The notes beneath the pieces are model-generated. The model was not told the origin of the DNA. It saw only the letters and a program-made list of their open reading frames with translations, and made no database searches. Of a stretch of 64,000 nt of DNA, positions 44,438 to 54,826 are shown in pieces; position 1 is the stretch's first letter; the number at the start of each line of letters is the position of its first letter. This stretch comes from Bacteroides cellulosilyticus (GTDB lineage: Bacteria; Bacteroidota; Bacteroidia; Bacteroidales; Bacteroidaceae). The translations under genes were made by a program, and so were the position numbers. The stretch spans positions 6,634,501 to 6,698,500 of the forward strand of contig NZ_CP081903.1 of NCBI RefSeq assembly GCF_020091405.1, given 5' to 3'.

Positions 44438-45973
44438 ATGCAAGAATCTCGTGTTAAGAAAAGCCTACTGAATGCACGAATCAACCTAATTTGTTATTTC
44501 GTATCGTTAGCAGTAGCCTTCTTTACTCGCAAAATATTCCTTGATCGGTTAGGAACAGAATTTATCGGTTTTACTGGCACCTTGCAAAGTCTGTTAGGCT
44601 TCCTAAATATGGCAGAATTAGGCGTTAGCAGTGCTATCGGTTACGTTCTCTATAAACCCATTTTTGATGATGACCATTCTAAAATAAACGAAATAATTTC
44701 CGTATTTGGCTATCTGTACCGTTGCATAGGTTTATTCATCATTGGGGCGGGATTTATCTTGTCGCTATTCCTACCCCTGATTTTCCCTAATACAGATTTC
44801 TCGTGGGGAGTAATTTATCTGGGGTATTATTCTTATTTGACTTCTTCATTATTGACTTATTTCGCAAACTATAAAATGACATTACTTTCTGCCGACCAGC
44901 GCAATTACGAAGTAATGGGGTACTACCAAACGGTTGTTTCAATGAAGATGCTCATGCAAATGGCATTAGCTTATTTCGTATGCAGCTTTTCTTTATTCCT
45001 TGTCACTGAATTGGCATTCGGAATTCTTTATTCAATAGTTTTGAATATGCGTATTCGTAAGGTTTACCCTTGGCTACAAGCTGATGTAAAGATTGGTAAG
45101 CGGTTATTTAAGAAATACCCTGAAATAGGTAAATATATCAAGCAATTATTTGTGCACAAGATAGGTTCATTCGTACAATCACAAGTAACTCCATTTCTTA
45201 TTTACTCCTATGTGACATTGCCTATGGTAGCTGTTTATGGTAATTATACACTGATAATCCAGAAACTCCAAGGACTATTAGGTAGCGTACTTGATAGTAC
45301 GAATGCCGGCGTGGGGAATCTTATCTCTCAAGGAAATCAAAATATCATATACCGAACCTATAAAGAGTTACTCTCATTCAGAGCTTTTTGTGCAGGATAT
45401 TTTAGTATCATAACCTATACATTTATCAATCCGCTCATCTCTATATGGCTTGGTAAACAGTATATGCTCGATGATTACATTGTATTTTTGATTATAGCGC
45501 AATTATATCTAAGTATTCAACGTGGAGTAAATGACCAGTTCTTATTTGGATACGGATTGTTTTATGATACTTGGGCACCGATTGTCGAATCAATAATCTT
45601 CGTACTAGTCGCAATACTTGGAGGAACTCTGTGGGGACTTTGTGGCGTATTGATGGGCCCCATCATTTCCATAATAAGTATAGTCTATATTTGGAAACCG
45701 ATTTTCTTGTTTAGACGAGGGTTCAAGAAGGGAGTCTGGAGATATTGGGGATTGCTAATTGTGAATATCATAATAACATATACTATATGGATAACGACTA
45801 AGCACATATTTTCTCTATTTGATTCGTCACGCTATTTAAATAATAGCTGGTCTGATTTCTTATTGGGAGCTTTTCTATTTTCAACTATTTGTTTCCTACT
45901 TTATTTCATCTTACAAATAATATGTTTTTCCGAATTTCGGATGCTTATCCTGAGATTGACCAAAAAAAAATGA
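44438..45973 (+). CDS. Wzx-like polysaccharide flippase
   Basis: 511 residues with about 12-14 predicted transmembrane helices and no soluble domain. The opening RINLICYFVSLAVAFFTRKI then FLDRLGTEFIGFTGTLQS fits the polysaccharide-transporter branch of the MOP superfamily. It would move the lipid-linked repeat unit to the periplasm, before polymerisation by the Wzy-like protein encoded at 51382-52617. Confidence 0.88.
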   Translation: MQESRVKKSLLNARINLICYFVSLAVAFFTRKIFLDRLGTEFIGFTGTLQSLLGFLNMAELGVSSAIGYVLYKPIFDDDHSKINEIISVFGYLYRCIGLFIIGAGFILSLFLPLIFPNTDFSWGVIYLGYYSYLTSSLLTYFANYKMTLLSADQRNYEVMGYYQTVVSMKMLMQMALAYFVCSFSLFLVTELAFGILYSIVLNMRIRKVYPWLQADVKIGKRLFKKYPEIGKYIKQLFVHKIGSFVQSQVTPFLIYSYVTLPMVAVYGNYTLIIQKLQGLLGSVLDSTNAGVGNLISQGNQNIIYRTYKELLSFRAFCAGYFSIITYTFINPLISIWLGKQYMLDDYIVFLIIAQLYLSIQRGVNDQFLFGYGLFYDTWAPIVESIIFVLVAILGGTLWGLCGVLMGPIISIISIVYIWKPIFLFRRGFKKGVWRYWGLLIVNIIITYTIWITTKHIFSLFDSSRYLNNSWSDFLLGAFLFSTICFLLYFILQIICFSEFRMLILRLTKKK

Positions 45974-46009
45974 CCATTTCTATGAGTTTTATACAAAGTC
46001 TAAAACAAG

Positions 46010-47011
46010 ATGTCTACACCTAAAGTTTCAGTTATCATTCCAGTCTATAATGTAGAACCTTACATTGAACGATGTGCCCGAAGTTTGTTTGAGCAGACTT
46101 TGGAAGAAATAGAATATATCTTCGTTAACGACTGCACGCCTGATGCTTCTATGCGGATACTACAAAATGTATTGGGAGATTATCCGCAGAGGAAGAACCA
46201 AATAATAATCATCAACCAGCCGTACAATATGGGAGCTGCCAAAGCTCGTGAAATAGGCATAAAGGTTGCCAGCGGAGAGTATATCATCCATTGTGACAGC
46301 GACGATTGGGTGGATAAAGAAATGTATCGCACCATGTATGAAAAAGCGGTGAAGAGTAGATTAGACTGCGTACTTTGTCGCTCGATATATTATACAGACG
46401 GTAGTTCACATAAGATGATAAAATATACTTTTAAAGAAGACAAGATGAAGTTCATTGCCGAACTTATTTATGGCAGAACATCTGTCAGTCTTTGTAACAG
46501 ACTGGTTAAGAGAGATATTTATCAACTCCATGATTTCATATATCCTACCGATCACATGATGGAAGACAGAGTCTATTCTATTCAAATTTCTTATTATGCC
46601 CAGTCACATGGCTGTGTTGATAGTCCTTTCTATTATTATTATCAACGCTCCGATTCGGTGTGCGGCAACACCTCTAATGAGGGAATGCTGCACAACTTCC
46701 ATCAAGCAAGTGCAAATTTTGCAATTATAGAGCATTTTTTGCGAGAAAAAAAACTGCTAAGCGAATACAAGGATGCTCTATTCCATTTTGAGTTTGTAGT
46801 GAAAGGCTTCCTTATTCCATTGCTGAAAAAAAACAATAAATATCGCCGTCTGTGGATGAACAGTTTTCATAGGGGAATAAGCAGAATATGGTTGTCCAGA
46901 TCAATACCATGGATAATGAAAGTTATCTCATTCTTCATCGTAATCGGAGCCTATCCTGCCATTTACAAGCTATCGCACATCAGAAGAAAATTAACCAAAC
47001 AAAACAAGTAA
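46010..47011 (+). CDS. Glycosyltransferase family 2
   Basis: 333 residues. The GT-A fold signature opens the protein (PKVSVIIPVYNVEPYIERC), followed by FVNDCTPD and the metal-binding HCDSDDWVDKEMY. A hydrophobic, basic C-terminus (about 285-320) suggests membrane association. It adds one sugar of the capsule repeat unit; donor and linkage are unknown. Confidence 0.92.
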   Translation: MSTPKVSVIIPVYNVEPYIERCARSLFEQTLEEIEYIFVNDCTPDASMRILQNVLGDYPQRKNQIIIINQPYNMGAAKAREIGIKVASGEYIIHCDSDDWVDKEMYRTMYEKAVKSRLDCVLCRSIYYTDGSSHKMIKYTFKEDKMKFIAELIYGRTSVSLCNRLVKRDIYQLHDFIYPTDHMMEDRVYSIQISYYAQSHGCVDSPFYYYYQRSDSVCGNTSNEGMLHNFHQASANFAIIEHFLREKKLLSEYKDALFHFEFVVKGFLIPLLKKNNKYRRLWMNSFHRGISRIWLSRSIPWIMKVISFFIVIGAYPAIYKLSHIRRKLTKQNK

Positions 47012-47014
47012 GTT

Positions 47015-47629
47015 ATGACTTGGAACAATATTCAATGGAAACTACGAATGTTAATGTTTGACTGTTATCAAATATCAACAAGCAAGATAGATAAAAACAT
47101 TTCAATATTTTGTAATAACTGCATAGGAGCATTTGTTGCGCATGACTTTCGACTTCCATTCAATTCTCCTACGGTAAACCTGATGATACCTCCATCCGAC
47201 TTTATTGAGTATATTGCCAACCTCGAATATTACACCAATGCGCCCATCGAACCAACAAAATCCGACCAATCATGGCCAATTGCTTTGCTGGGAGGTAAAG
47301 TACATATACATCTAATTCATTACAAAACAGTTGAGGAAGGGGTTCTCGCTTGGCGGCGGCGAGAGATACGTATTAATGCGAAACGGATGTATTTCGTACT
47401 AATCGAAACCGACGGTTGTACCTACGAAGACCTGGAACGCTTCGACCAATTACCCTACAAAAACAAAGTAGCCCTAACCCACAAGTCCTATCCACAAATC
47501 AAATGTGCTCATTATATAAAAGGATATGAAAATCAGAATGGAGTAATTGATTCTTATCGTTTCCACAAGATACTTCCGTTACGAATTTATGACCAATTCA
47601 ATTGGATGAAGTTCTTAAAACAAGTATAA
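47015..47629 (+). CDS. DUF1919-family exopolysaccharide protein
   Basis: 204 residues, starting 3 bp after the GT2 stop. The layout FCNNCIGAFVAHDFRLPFNS, then PIALLGGKVHIHLIHYKT, WRRREIRIN and FVLIETDGCTYEDLERF, is that of DUF1919, a family limited to polysaccharide loci. It probably modifies or transfers a sugar substituent; the reaction is not known. Confidence 0.85.
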   Translation: MTWNNIQWKLRMLMFDCYQISTSKIDKNISIFCNNCIGAFVAHDFRLPFNSPTVNLMIPPSDFIEYIANLEYYTNAPIEPTKSDQSWPIALLGGKVHIHLIHYKTVEEGVLAWRRREIRINAKRMYFVLIETDGCTYEDLERFDQLPYKNKVALTHKSYPQIKCAHYIKGYENQNGVIDSYRFHKILPLRIYDQFNWMKFLKQV

Positions 47630-47670
47630 GTATATGATACCTAAAAAATAATTATCAAAATATATACATA

Positions 47671-48726
47671 ATGGTTATAGCCAAAGAAATAAATAAGCCA
47701 AGACGAGAGATGAATATTGAACTATTTAGAATATATTGTATATTCTTTATTGTTTTCGGGCATCTATATGGTAGTTATTTACAAATAAATCCAAGCAGCT
47801 GGCTATTTAGTATTACAAAGCTATTGGGTTGTTGTGGTGTAGATGGATTTATTTTTATTACGGGTTATTTTTTAGTCAATGCGAAGTTCAAGATGGAGCG
47901 AATATTTCGTGTACTGATAGAAGCAACCTTTTATACCGTAGCAATCAATATAGTTTTGATAGCTATAGGAAATAAAGAAGTCACTATATTTGAACTTCTG
48001 AAATCATTTTGGATATTGGGGCCAACTCATTTTAACTTATGGTTTATCACCAAATACTTGGCTTTATTGGTAATGCAACCTGTACTTTCAAAGATAGCAT
48101 GTTCTTTCACAAAGCGTCAGTATCAAGTAGCGTTAGCTGTACTTTTGTTGTTCAATCTTGATTTTATTTATGGATTTCCGTTCGGTGATCAATTGGGCGG
48201 ACCTTGGAGTCTTATGTGGTTTGTATGTATTTTCTTCGTTGCTGGTTATGTGAAATTATACGGATTGGGAAAGTTGAATACAAGTTTGAGGTGGAATGTG
48301 GTGCTATTCTTTATTCTGGGAATAGTCTCAATATTCTTATCTGATTTTCCAATAATATCGTTAGAGTATAATTCTCCGATCACATTTGCAAAGTCTGTGA
48401 TAGCCTTTTTAATTTTCAAGAACTGTAACATTATGCAAGGAGGAGGAATTCACTATATTTCACCACATATTCTCAGTGTTTACATCATACATCAACATTA
48501 TTGGTTAATTCCGATTATCACGACTTTTACAGCATCTATCATGCCAGAACAGACTTCTCCATTGCGAACGCCATTTCTGTTAATGATTACATCAGCAATT
48601 TTTACGGCATGCGTATGTATTGATAAATTAAGAATGCTATTGTTTAAATTCATCGGCTTAGACCGTCTCGTAAGTATTACATCCGAGAAATGCACTAATA
48701 TTATTTCCAATTTTATAAATAAATAG
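47671..48726 (+). CDS. Acyltransferase family 3 membrane protein (2 of 3)
   Basis: 351 residues with about ten transmembrane helices. MNIELFRIYCIFFIVFGHLY has the acyltransferase-3 opening with its His, and GCCGVDGFIFITGYFLV is the second family motif. It probably adds an acyl group to a capsule sugar. It differs clearly in sequence from the other two copies here, so they are unlikely to be recent duplicates. Confidence 0.88.
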   Translation: MVIAKEINKPRREMNIELFRIYCIFFIVFGHLYGSYLQINPSSWLFSITKLLGCCGVDGFIFITGYFLVNAKFKMERIFRVLIEATFYTVAINIVLIAIGNKEVTIFELLKSFWILGPTHFNLWFITKYLALLVMQPVLSKIACSFTKRQYQVALAVLLLFNLDFIYGFPFGDQLGGPWSLMWFVCIFFVAGYVKLYGLGKLNTSLRWNVVLFFILGIVSIFLSDFPIISLEYNSPITFAKSVIAFLIFKNCNIMQGGGIHYISPHILSVYIIHQHYWLIPIITTFTASIMPEQTSPLRTPFLLMITSAIFTACVCIDKLRMLLFKFIGLDRLVSITSEKCTNIISNFINK

Positions 48727-48730
48727 AGAT

Positions 48731-49489
48731 ATGATTCCTAAAAAAATACACTTTTGCTGGTTGAGCGGAGATGAATATCCGCCGCTAATTAAGTACTGTA
48801 TAGATACCTGGCACAAAATATTACCGGATTATGAAATTGTGCTTTGGGATACCAAGCGCTTTGATATAAGTTCAGTACCTTGGGTAAAAGATGCCTATGA
48901 AGCCAAAAAATTTGCTTTTGCAGCTGACTATATCCGTGTTTATGCTTTATACACAGAAGGAGGAATTTATCTTGATTCAGATGTTGAAATGATAAAATCA
49001 TTCAATCCACTGCTAAACTACAAATCGTTTTTAGGATACGAAGCTTCTACTCATGGCATTGAAGCTGCCATTATGGGAGCAGAACCCGGCATGTCATGGT
49101 GTAAGAAAGCTTTAAACTTTTATGAAGAACGACGATTTTCTATGGAATATATAAGAGAGAATGGATTCCTAGCCCCCAATGTAATAAAAATGGCTTTGCA
49201 AAAAACTTATCCGAACGAAAAAATAGAATCGGGTAAAAAGGAAGTGAATATCAATGATGGAGAATTACTGATATGTCCGGCCAATTATTTTTCTCCCATA
49301 AAATATGACATAGAAAAATGTTATTTGGATGGGAAAAATAATGCCGACAAATATAAACGTGATCCACATACATTCTGTATCCACCGCTTTAACGCATCAT
49401 GGACAACTAGACCTTCTCGCAAATTACAGTTATGGGATTATTTAAAAAAACGATTACAAGAAACATTGGCTTCACTTTCTAAAAAGTAA
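48731..49489 (+). CDS. GT32-like glycosyltransferase with DxD motif (1 of 2)
   Basis: 252 residues. IPKKIHFCWLSGDEYPPLIK and the DxD motif with context YTEGGIYLDSDVEMI define the capsular-polysaccharide-synthesis/GT32 type, in which the DxD binds the metal and nucleotide sugar. It lacks a membrane segment and starts 4 bp after the acyltransferase stop. A paralogous enzyme lies at 52633-53406. Confidence 0.9.
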   Translation: MIPKKIHFCWLSGDEYPPLIKYCIDTWHKILPDYEIVLWDTKRFDISSVPWVKDAYEAKKFAFAADYIRVYALYTEGGIYLDSDVEMIKSFNPLLNYKSFLGYEASTHGIEAAIMGAEPGMSWCKKALNFYEERRFSMEYIRENGFLAPNVIKMALQKTYPNEKIESGKKEVNINDGELLICPANYFSPIKYDIEKCYLDGKNNADKYKRDPHTFCIHRFNASWTTRPSRKLQLWDYLKKRLQETLASLSKK

Positions 49490-49524
49490 CCAGCAATAAA
49501 GTAATTTTCTATATTAAATGTTAT

Positions 49525-50382
49525 ATGTTAATCCCAATAATCTTACTTAATTATAATTCTTCGGAAGATTGCCGTAAATGTATTGGCTTTTTAAAACGTC
49601 AACAAGGTGTCGAATTAGAAATCATCATCGTAGATAATTGTTCTCAAGATGAAGACCGGGAACAAATAAGGTTACTATGCAGGGAACATGATTGCACTTT
49701 CATTCCTGCCTATGAAAATCGAGGGTACAATGCCGGTAACAACATCGGCCTTCGTTACGCAGCCACCCATAACTACAAATATGCACTAATAGCTAATCCA
49801 GATATGGAGTTTCCACAAACTGATTATATAGCAAAGATGGTAGATGCAATGGAAAAACGCCCTAACGTAGTAGTGTGCGGAAGTGACATTGTAGGACCAG
49901 AGGGTATTCATCAAAATCCAATGGAACGTGACGGTAATTGGCAAAGTAGTGTCTATTGGTTATTCGGTATGTTAAAATGGAAAAAGTCAATCAACAACTC
50001 TATGCCTACTATTCGTTTCTGCAATAGCCAATATTGTTACAAAGTATCCGGATGCTGCCTATTAGTACGCATAGACTATATGCGAAGCATAAATTATTTC
50101 GACGAAAATGTTTTTCTTTATACAGAAGAGGCTATTTTGGCTAAACAGATAGAACGTGACAACAAACAAATGTATTACTTAGCTGAAGCACGAGCAATAC
50201 ACCGTCATATAAAAAGTGAAAAAGGAGATCCGATAAAACATATTCGCCAATGGAAAAAATCGCGCATTTATTTTATCAAGTATTACAGTAGTGATACGTG
50301 CATGGGAAAGCAAATATCCATCATTACTATGCGCTTATATGTAGCTATTATAACAATAATATTGAGATTAAAAAAAAGATGA
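49525..50382 (+). CDS. Glycosyltransferase family 2 (rhamnosyltransferase-like)
   Basis: 285 residues: LIPIILLNYNSSEDCRKCI, EIIIVDNCSQDEDRE, the GYNAGNNIGLRYA motif and ALIANPDMEF, as in the WbbL-like branch of GT2, often rhamnosyltransferases. The stop overlaps the next start as ATGA, so the following acyltransferase is translationally coupled. Confidence 0.9.
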   Translation: MLIPIILLNYNSSEDCRKCIGFLKRQQGVELEIIIVDNCSQDEDREQIRLLCREHDCTFIPAYENRGYNAGNNIGLRYAATHNYKYALIANPDMEFPQTDYIAKMVDAMEKRPNVVVCGSDIVGPEGIHQNPMERDGNWQSSVYWLFGMLKWKKSINNSMPTIRFCNSQYCYKVSGCCLLVRIDYMRSINYFDENVFLYTEEAILAKQIERDNKQMYYLAEARAIHRHIKSEKGDPIKHIRQWKKSRIYFIKYYSSDTCMGKQISIITMRLYVAIITIILRLKKR

Positions 50383-51380
50383 GAGAACGTACCCAATATA
50401 TTGATATAGCAAAAGGAATATCCATTATCTGCATCGTATTGCTCCATTTCGAAGATGGGTTATTTCCACAACAACTGAACACATTCATTGGCTCCTTTAT
50501 GATTTCAATGTTTTATATAGTTGCCGGATGGATTGACGCACTACACCACGAACAGCGCACGCTGAAAGAATTAATAAAAAAACGGTGGAGGCAACTTGGT
50601 ATACCATATATATTGTGGACAATCATAATCCTTGTTTTCGACTGTATACTGTGGACTTTAGATTATTATGACAATTATTTCATAGGAAGAGAGGTGTACA
50701 AAACACTAACTCTCCGTGGGATAGGTACATTATGGTTTCTTCCTGCATTGTTCAGTGGAGAAATTTTGTGGTACATTATACGCAAAAAAAAAAGCATATC
50801 AATAATATTAATCACTCTTGCACTGATATTGGTATATCAACATTTTTATTATAATATTTTCGATGGGCGTACCGATTCTTCAAGTAAGATTATTGAGGCA
50901 CCATTCCGTACTGTAAGTAATGTGTTATCCGCTTGGATTGGAATTGCTACAGGGTATGGATTTTGCCGGATGCGCTTATCATATCCCGTTTTGTTTAACA
51001 ACAAAAGCAAACAAATCTGCTTCGGACTATTGCTATGCCTCATCGCATATTATACTGCCAATTACTGGCCAATCCCATTCTTGTGGGGACTATTGGCTCC
51101 TCTCTTAGGTCCTATTGGAATAATACTCATAATAATGGCTATCGAAAAGTGGAGTATATTAGCCTACTTCGATTACTGGGGGCGTCATTCCCTGATACTA
51201 ATGGTTACGCACTATTCAATTATACAGGTAATCTGTGAAATAATAAATAAGACCATATATAATGAACCTCATTTAACCGGCTATCACGCTCTCTATTTTT
51301 TTATCGTCACAATGATAGTCGAGTATTTTATTGCAGAACTTATACATCGCAGGATGCCATTCTTATTAGGCAAACATTAA
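50379..51380 (+). CDS. Acyltransferase family 3 membrane protein (3 of 3)
   Basis: 333 residues with about ten transmembrane helices. RTQYIDIAKGISIICIVLLH is the family opening with its catalytic-type His. The ATG at 50379 overlaps the GT2 stop; a longer frame from 50298 lies wholly inside the GT2 gene and is rejected. It probably O-acylates the capsule. Confidence 0.88.
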   Translation: MRERTQYIDIAKGISIICIVLLHFEDGLFPQQLNTFIGSFMISMFYIVAGWIDALHHEQRTLKELIKKRWRQLGIPYILWTIIILVFDCILWTLDYYDNYFIGREVYKTLTLRGIGTLWFLPALFSGEILWYIIRKKKSISIILITLALILVYQHFYYNIFDGRTDSSSKIIEAPFRTVSNVLSAWIGIATGYGFCRMRLSYPVLFNNKSKQICFGLLLCLIAYYTANYWPIPFLWGLLAPLLGPIGIILIIMAIEKWSILAYFDYWGRHSLILMVTHYSIIQVICEIINKTIYNEPHLTGYHALYFFIVTMIVEYFIAELIHRRMPFLLGKH

Positions 51381-51381
51381 T

Positions 51382-52617
51382 ATGAACAAGATTCTTAAAT
51401 ATATATCGCTACTATTCTCGGCACAGAGCTATACGTTACGCAATTTCACTACATTTCTTCTATTGCTATTTTGTATTCAGTATATTCCTATTGAAAGTCG
51501 TGCAGGAGTCAGTTGGCTGAAAGTTGCTGTAATGGCAATCTGCCCTTTCATTTTCTTACTGAAAACAGCGAAAATATCTAAGGCGCTATATCTGGCTACA
51601 ATTTATCTGAGCATAATGTGGATTGTCAGTCTGATTCATTATGAAACGTTCAGGGCAAGTACTTTAATTTATACCACACTATTCCTTTTACTATATGCTA
51701 CTTACTATAATTTATTGTATTGTAACCATGTCTTTGATATTGATTATTTCATCAAATTATTAAAAGGTTTAATACTAGCCTATTCTGTCTGTTTGTTAAT
51801 TCAACAATTTTTTATTTTGATAGGAATTGTTCAATTCCCAATTATTAATCTTGTACAGGTTCTTAATCGAAGCTTTGGAGCAAACTCTCTATCGTTTGAA
51901 CCATCTTCCTCCGCACGTATTATGGCGGTAGCCTATTTAGGATTATTACGAATGTATGAACTCAAAAAGGGACGGTTACCTAACATCAAAGAACTGTTTC
52001 AAGAATTAAGATGGTCAAGTATCGGCTTTCTTTGGGCTATGTCGACTATGGATAGTGGTACAGCTTTTGTTGCATTAGGAATACTATCTATCCTATTCAT
52101 AAAGAGGCAATATTTACTTAGTATCGTTCCTACACTTATAGCTATATATTTCATTATTCCTTCTATTGAATTTGAGCCTCTTCAGCGTGCTCGTAACGCC
52201 GTAGAAGTAACATTAACGCTTGAAACAGAAAGTGTAATAGAAACAGATGGCAGCGCAGCAACACGCATAACTCCGTTGATTAACACAATTAAAAACATTG
52301 ATCTGTTCAATTTAAATTCATGGGTTGGATATGGCGCAGATTATGTCAAGAGATTTAAAGGACCTGTGGAACAAATGAAAAAACAAATGATAGGAAGAAT
52401 CCAAGAGTTTGGTCTTTTTAGTTTCATCATTATGCAAATGCTTATTTTTTCTTGTGCTATTCGAAAGGTTTTGTCAGTAGAGACATTATTGTGGCTTTTC
52501 CTTTTCAGCATGACATTCGGGAATGTGTCCTATACTTGGGGTGCTATTATGATATTCACTGCTGTACGCTATTTCCAAGAACAATATGAACAAGAATTAT
52601 TAGTAATTACTGAATAA
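51382..52617 (+). CDS. Wzy-like capsule polymerase
   Basis: 411 residues with about ten transmembrane helices and one large loop (about 270-325), the build of O-antigen/capsule polymerases, which join repeat units in the periplasm. Sequence is poorly conserved in this family. The assignment rests on topology, the NSLSFEPSSSARIMAVAYLG motif and location beside the flippase and transferase genes. It starts 1 bp after the previous stop. Confidence 0.8.
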   Translation: MNKILKYISLLFSAQSYTLRNFTTFLLLLFCIQYIPIESRAGVSWLKVAVMAICPFIFLLKTAKISKALYLATIYLSIMWIVSLIHYETFRASTLIYTTLFLLLYATYYNLLYCNHVFDIDYFIKLLKGLILAYSVCLLIQQFFILIGIVQFPIINLVQVLNRSFGANSLSFEPSSSARIMAVAYLGLLRMYELKKGRLPNIKELFQELRWSSIGFLWAMSTMDSGTAFVALGILSILFIKRQYLLSIVPTLIAIYFIIPSIEFEPLQRARNAVEVTLTLETESVIETDGSAATRITPLINTIKNIDLFNLNSWVGYGADYVKRFKGPVEQMKKQMIGRIQEFGLFSFIIMQMLIFSCAIRKVLSVETLLWLFLFSMTFGNVSYTWGAIMIFTAVRYFQEQYEQELLVITE

Positions 52618-52632
52618 ATTAATTTTCTCCAA

Positions 52633-53406
52633 ATGATTCCTGAAATAATTCATTATTGTTGGTTTGGCGGCAAAGAAATGCCAGCCAAAGAAAAATTGTG
52701 TATCGAAAGCTGGAAGAAGTATTTCCCAAAATATAAGTTCATAAAGTGGAATGAAGAAAATTTCGACTTAAACTCCTCTACTTTCTGTAAGCAAGCTTAT
52801 GACATGAAAAAATATGCTTTTGTCAGTGATTATGTACGTACTAAAGTTCTTTATGAATATGGTGGATTATATTTTGATACAGATTACGAAGTATTAAAAC
52901 CTATAGATACATTAATAAAGGGTAATAACAATGTTTTAGGATGGGAAAATCACTCGAATATTGGTACGGCGTTTATGGCTTTTGAAGCAAAACACTTCGT
53001 AATGAAACGTTTCCTGGAATATTACAATACTCATTCTTTCATAGATAAAAAGGGACGTATAGATAATACCGCCAATGTTTCTATATTAACCGATATTCTT
53101 ATAGCTGATGGAGCAAAGTGTGACCGCACATTGCAAATAATAAAAGATTTGATTATATATCCAAGAGAATATTTCTATCCTAAACGACTTGGTGAAAACC
53201 AATTCAGACTATCTGATGACACTTATGGTATACACCATTACTCTATGAGCTGGCTCACTGAACGTCAGAAGCGAAGAGGAAATAATATATTTTGGGTAAA
53301 AGTGATGCGTCCATTGCTAAAAAAATGCCGCAGTCTTTTCCTAAAAATAATAGGAAAAGAATCAGTTCGTACACTCGAAATCAGAATAAGAAACTTCATG
53401 AAATAA
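52633..53406 (+). CDS. GT32-like glycosyltransferase with DxD motif (2 of 2)
   Basis: 257 residues. IPEIIHYCWFGGKEMPAKEK, KKYAFVSDYVRTKVLYEYGG and LYFDTDYEVL give the GT32-type DxD site. Similar to, but distinct from, the enzyme at 48731-49489, so the repeat unit probably contains two related linkages. Confidence 0.9.
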   Translation: MIPEIIHYCWFGGKEMPAKEKLCIESWKKYFPKYKFIKWNEENFDLNSSTFCKQAYDMKKYAFVSDYVRTKVLYEYGGLYFDTDYEVLKPIDTLIKGNNNVLGWENHSNIGTAFMAFEAKHFVMKRFLEYYNTHSFIDKKGRIDNTANVSILTDILIADGAKCDRTLQIIKDLIIYPREYFYPKRLGENQFRLSDDTYGIHHYSMSWLTERQKRRGNNIFWVKVMRPLLKKCRSLFLKIIGKESVRTLEIRIRNFMK

Positions 53407-53417
53407 TCATAGTAGCG

Positions 53418-54788
53418 ATGAATAAACATTGGGATAAAAAACATGGAACCATATTGATGGATTTAATAAAAGAGTTAGATAAAAATCAAGTCAGATACTT
53501 CATTCTTCGAAATTATGAAGGTTTGCCGGAGACTAACCAGTCGAAGGATGTAGATATTATTGTGGAGCCTTCCAAAGTTAAAATTGCTAATACAATTCTG
53601 CCAAGTATCTATAAGCAGCATGGACTGTCGCACTTGTATATGATACGATTTACCGACGTTTATTGTTGGCATGGCATGGATATAGAGCAGCATTTAAGTA
53701 TTCATATTGATATTATCGGAGGTTATCGAGTAAAAGGATGTGAAGTCTTCACATTTGATGAACTCTATGAACATACATCTGAATACAAAGGATTCAAAGT
53801 AGTTGATCCATTATATGAAGGAGTGATGGTATTTGTATACAAACAATTCGGGTATAAAACCCCTAAACTAAAAGAGGAATACAAGCAAGTCATATCTAAA
53901 ACGAATCAGCTCTATCCTGAATTTACCTCCATACTTCAGAGAATTTTAGGAGATAAACTAGCACAAGTCGAACTGGAATTCATTGTTCAAGGAGATTATG
54001 ACAAGTTGTTATCGAAGCATAAGGAACTAACCCAACAGTTACGCCACTACGCATTGAGAAAAGCCCCCTTATCGTGTTTAATTCATACCATGAAGTTCTA
54101 TGCGTTGAAGTTATGTCGATTGGTATTATGTCGTCGTAGGTATGTAAAGTCCTTCTCTGTGATGGCTCCTGACGGAGCGGGCAAAACAACTTTTTTGAAT
54201 AGCCTTGTAGAAGAAATGGCCTTCTATTTCACAAAAGATACAAGTTGCGGGCATATTTATCATTTCCGCCCTACTATTCTGCCTAATTTGGGAGAAATAG
54301 GAGAAAAAGTGGGGATAATGGAACAAGACACCAACTATTCCGTTCCTCATCGCGCAAAACCAGTAGGTATAATGAGTTCTTTCACAAGGATTACTTACTA
54401 CTGGATTGATTATATATTGGGATGGTTCATAGTAACAACGAAAGATATTCTGCACGATCGTTTCACAATCTTCGACCGTTATGCTTATGACTTAATTGTC
54501 GATCCAGGTCGTACACGGCTCAATTTGCCCATATGGATCAGGAAAAAATTTGTAAAATTTATGCCGGAACCTCGTTTGTCTTTTTATATCAAAGTGGCCC
54601 CCGAAGAGATTTATCGCAGAAAACAGGAATTGCAATTGGATGAGATTAAACGGCAAGTATCTGACTACGAGAAATTGGTCTCTACTAATAAACGTATACT
54701 CCCAATTGACGGAAATCGTCCAGTGCAGGAAATGGTAAACGATGCAATTAAAATGATTTTAGACCAGTTTACAATAAAATTAAAATAA
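53418..54788 (+). CDS. Nucleotidyltransferase-like / thymidylate-kinase-like fusion
   Basis: 456 residues from the ATG at 53418; an upstream frame to 53292 overlaps the GT32 gene and is rejected. Residues about 12-170 have a nucleotidyltransferase-like build (YFILRNYEGLP, SKDVDIIVEP). Residues about 250-450 form a P-loop kinase with VMAPDGAGKTTFLNSL and FDRYAYDLIVDPGR, like thymidylate kinase. It is unlikely to be a nucleotide kinase in this context. Similar fusions occur in polysaccharide loci and may phosphorylate or activate a glycan component. An APH-like kinase follows three kilobases later. Confidence 0.75.
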   Translation: MNKHWDKKHGTILMDLIKELDKNQVRYFILRNYEGLPETNQSKDVDIIVEPSKVKIANTILPSIYKQHGLSHLYMIRFTDVYCWHGMDIEQHLSIHIDIIGGYRVKGCEVFTFDELYEHTSEYKGFKVVDPLYEGVMVFVYKQFGYKTPKLKEEYKQVISKTNQLYPEFTSILQRILGDKLAQVELEFIVQGDYDKLLSKHKELTQQLRHYALRKAPLSCLIHTMKFYALKLCRLVLCRRRYVKSFSVMAPDGAGKTTFLNSLVEEMAFYFTKDTSCGHIYHFRPTILPNLGEIGEKVGIMEQDTNYSVPHRAKPVGIMSSFTRITYYWIDYILGWFIVTTKDILHDRFTIFDRYAYDLIVDPGRTRLNLPIWIRKKFVKFMPEPRLSFYIKVAPEEIYRRKQELQLDEIKRQVSDYEKLVSTNKRILPIDGNRPVQEMVNDAIKMILDQFTIKLK

Positions 54789-54826
54789 TATGCAACTATG
54801 GAAAACGAAAAAATAAATCAGAGAAG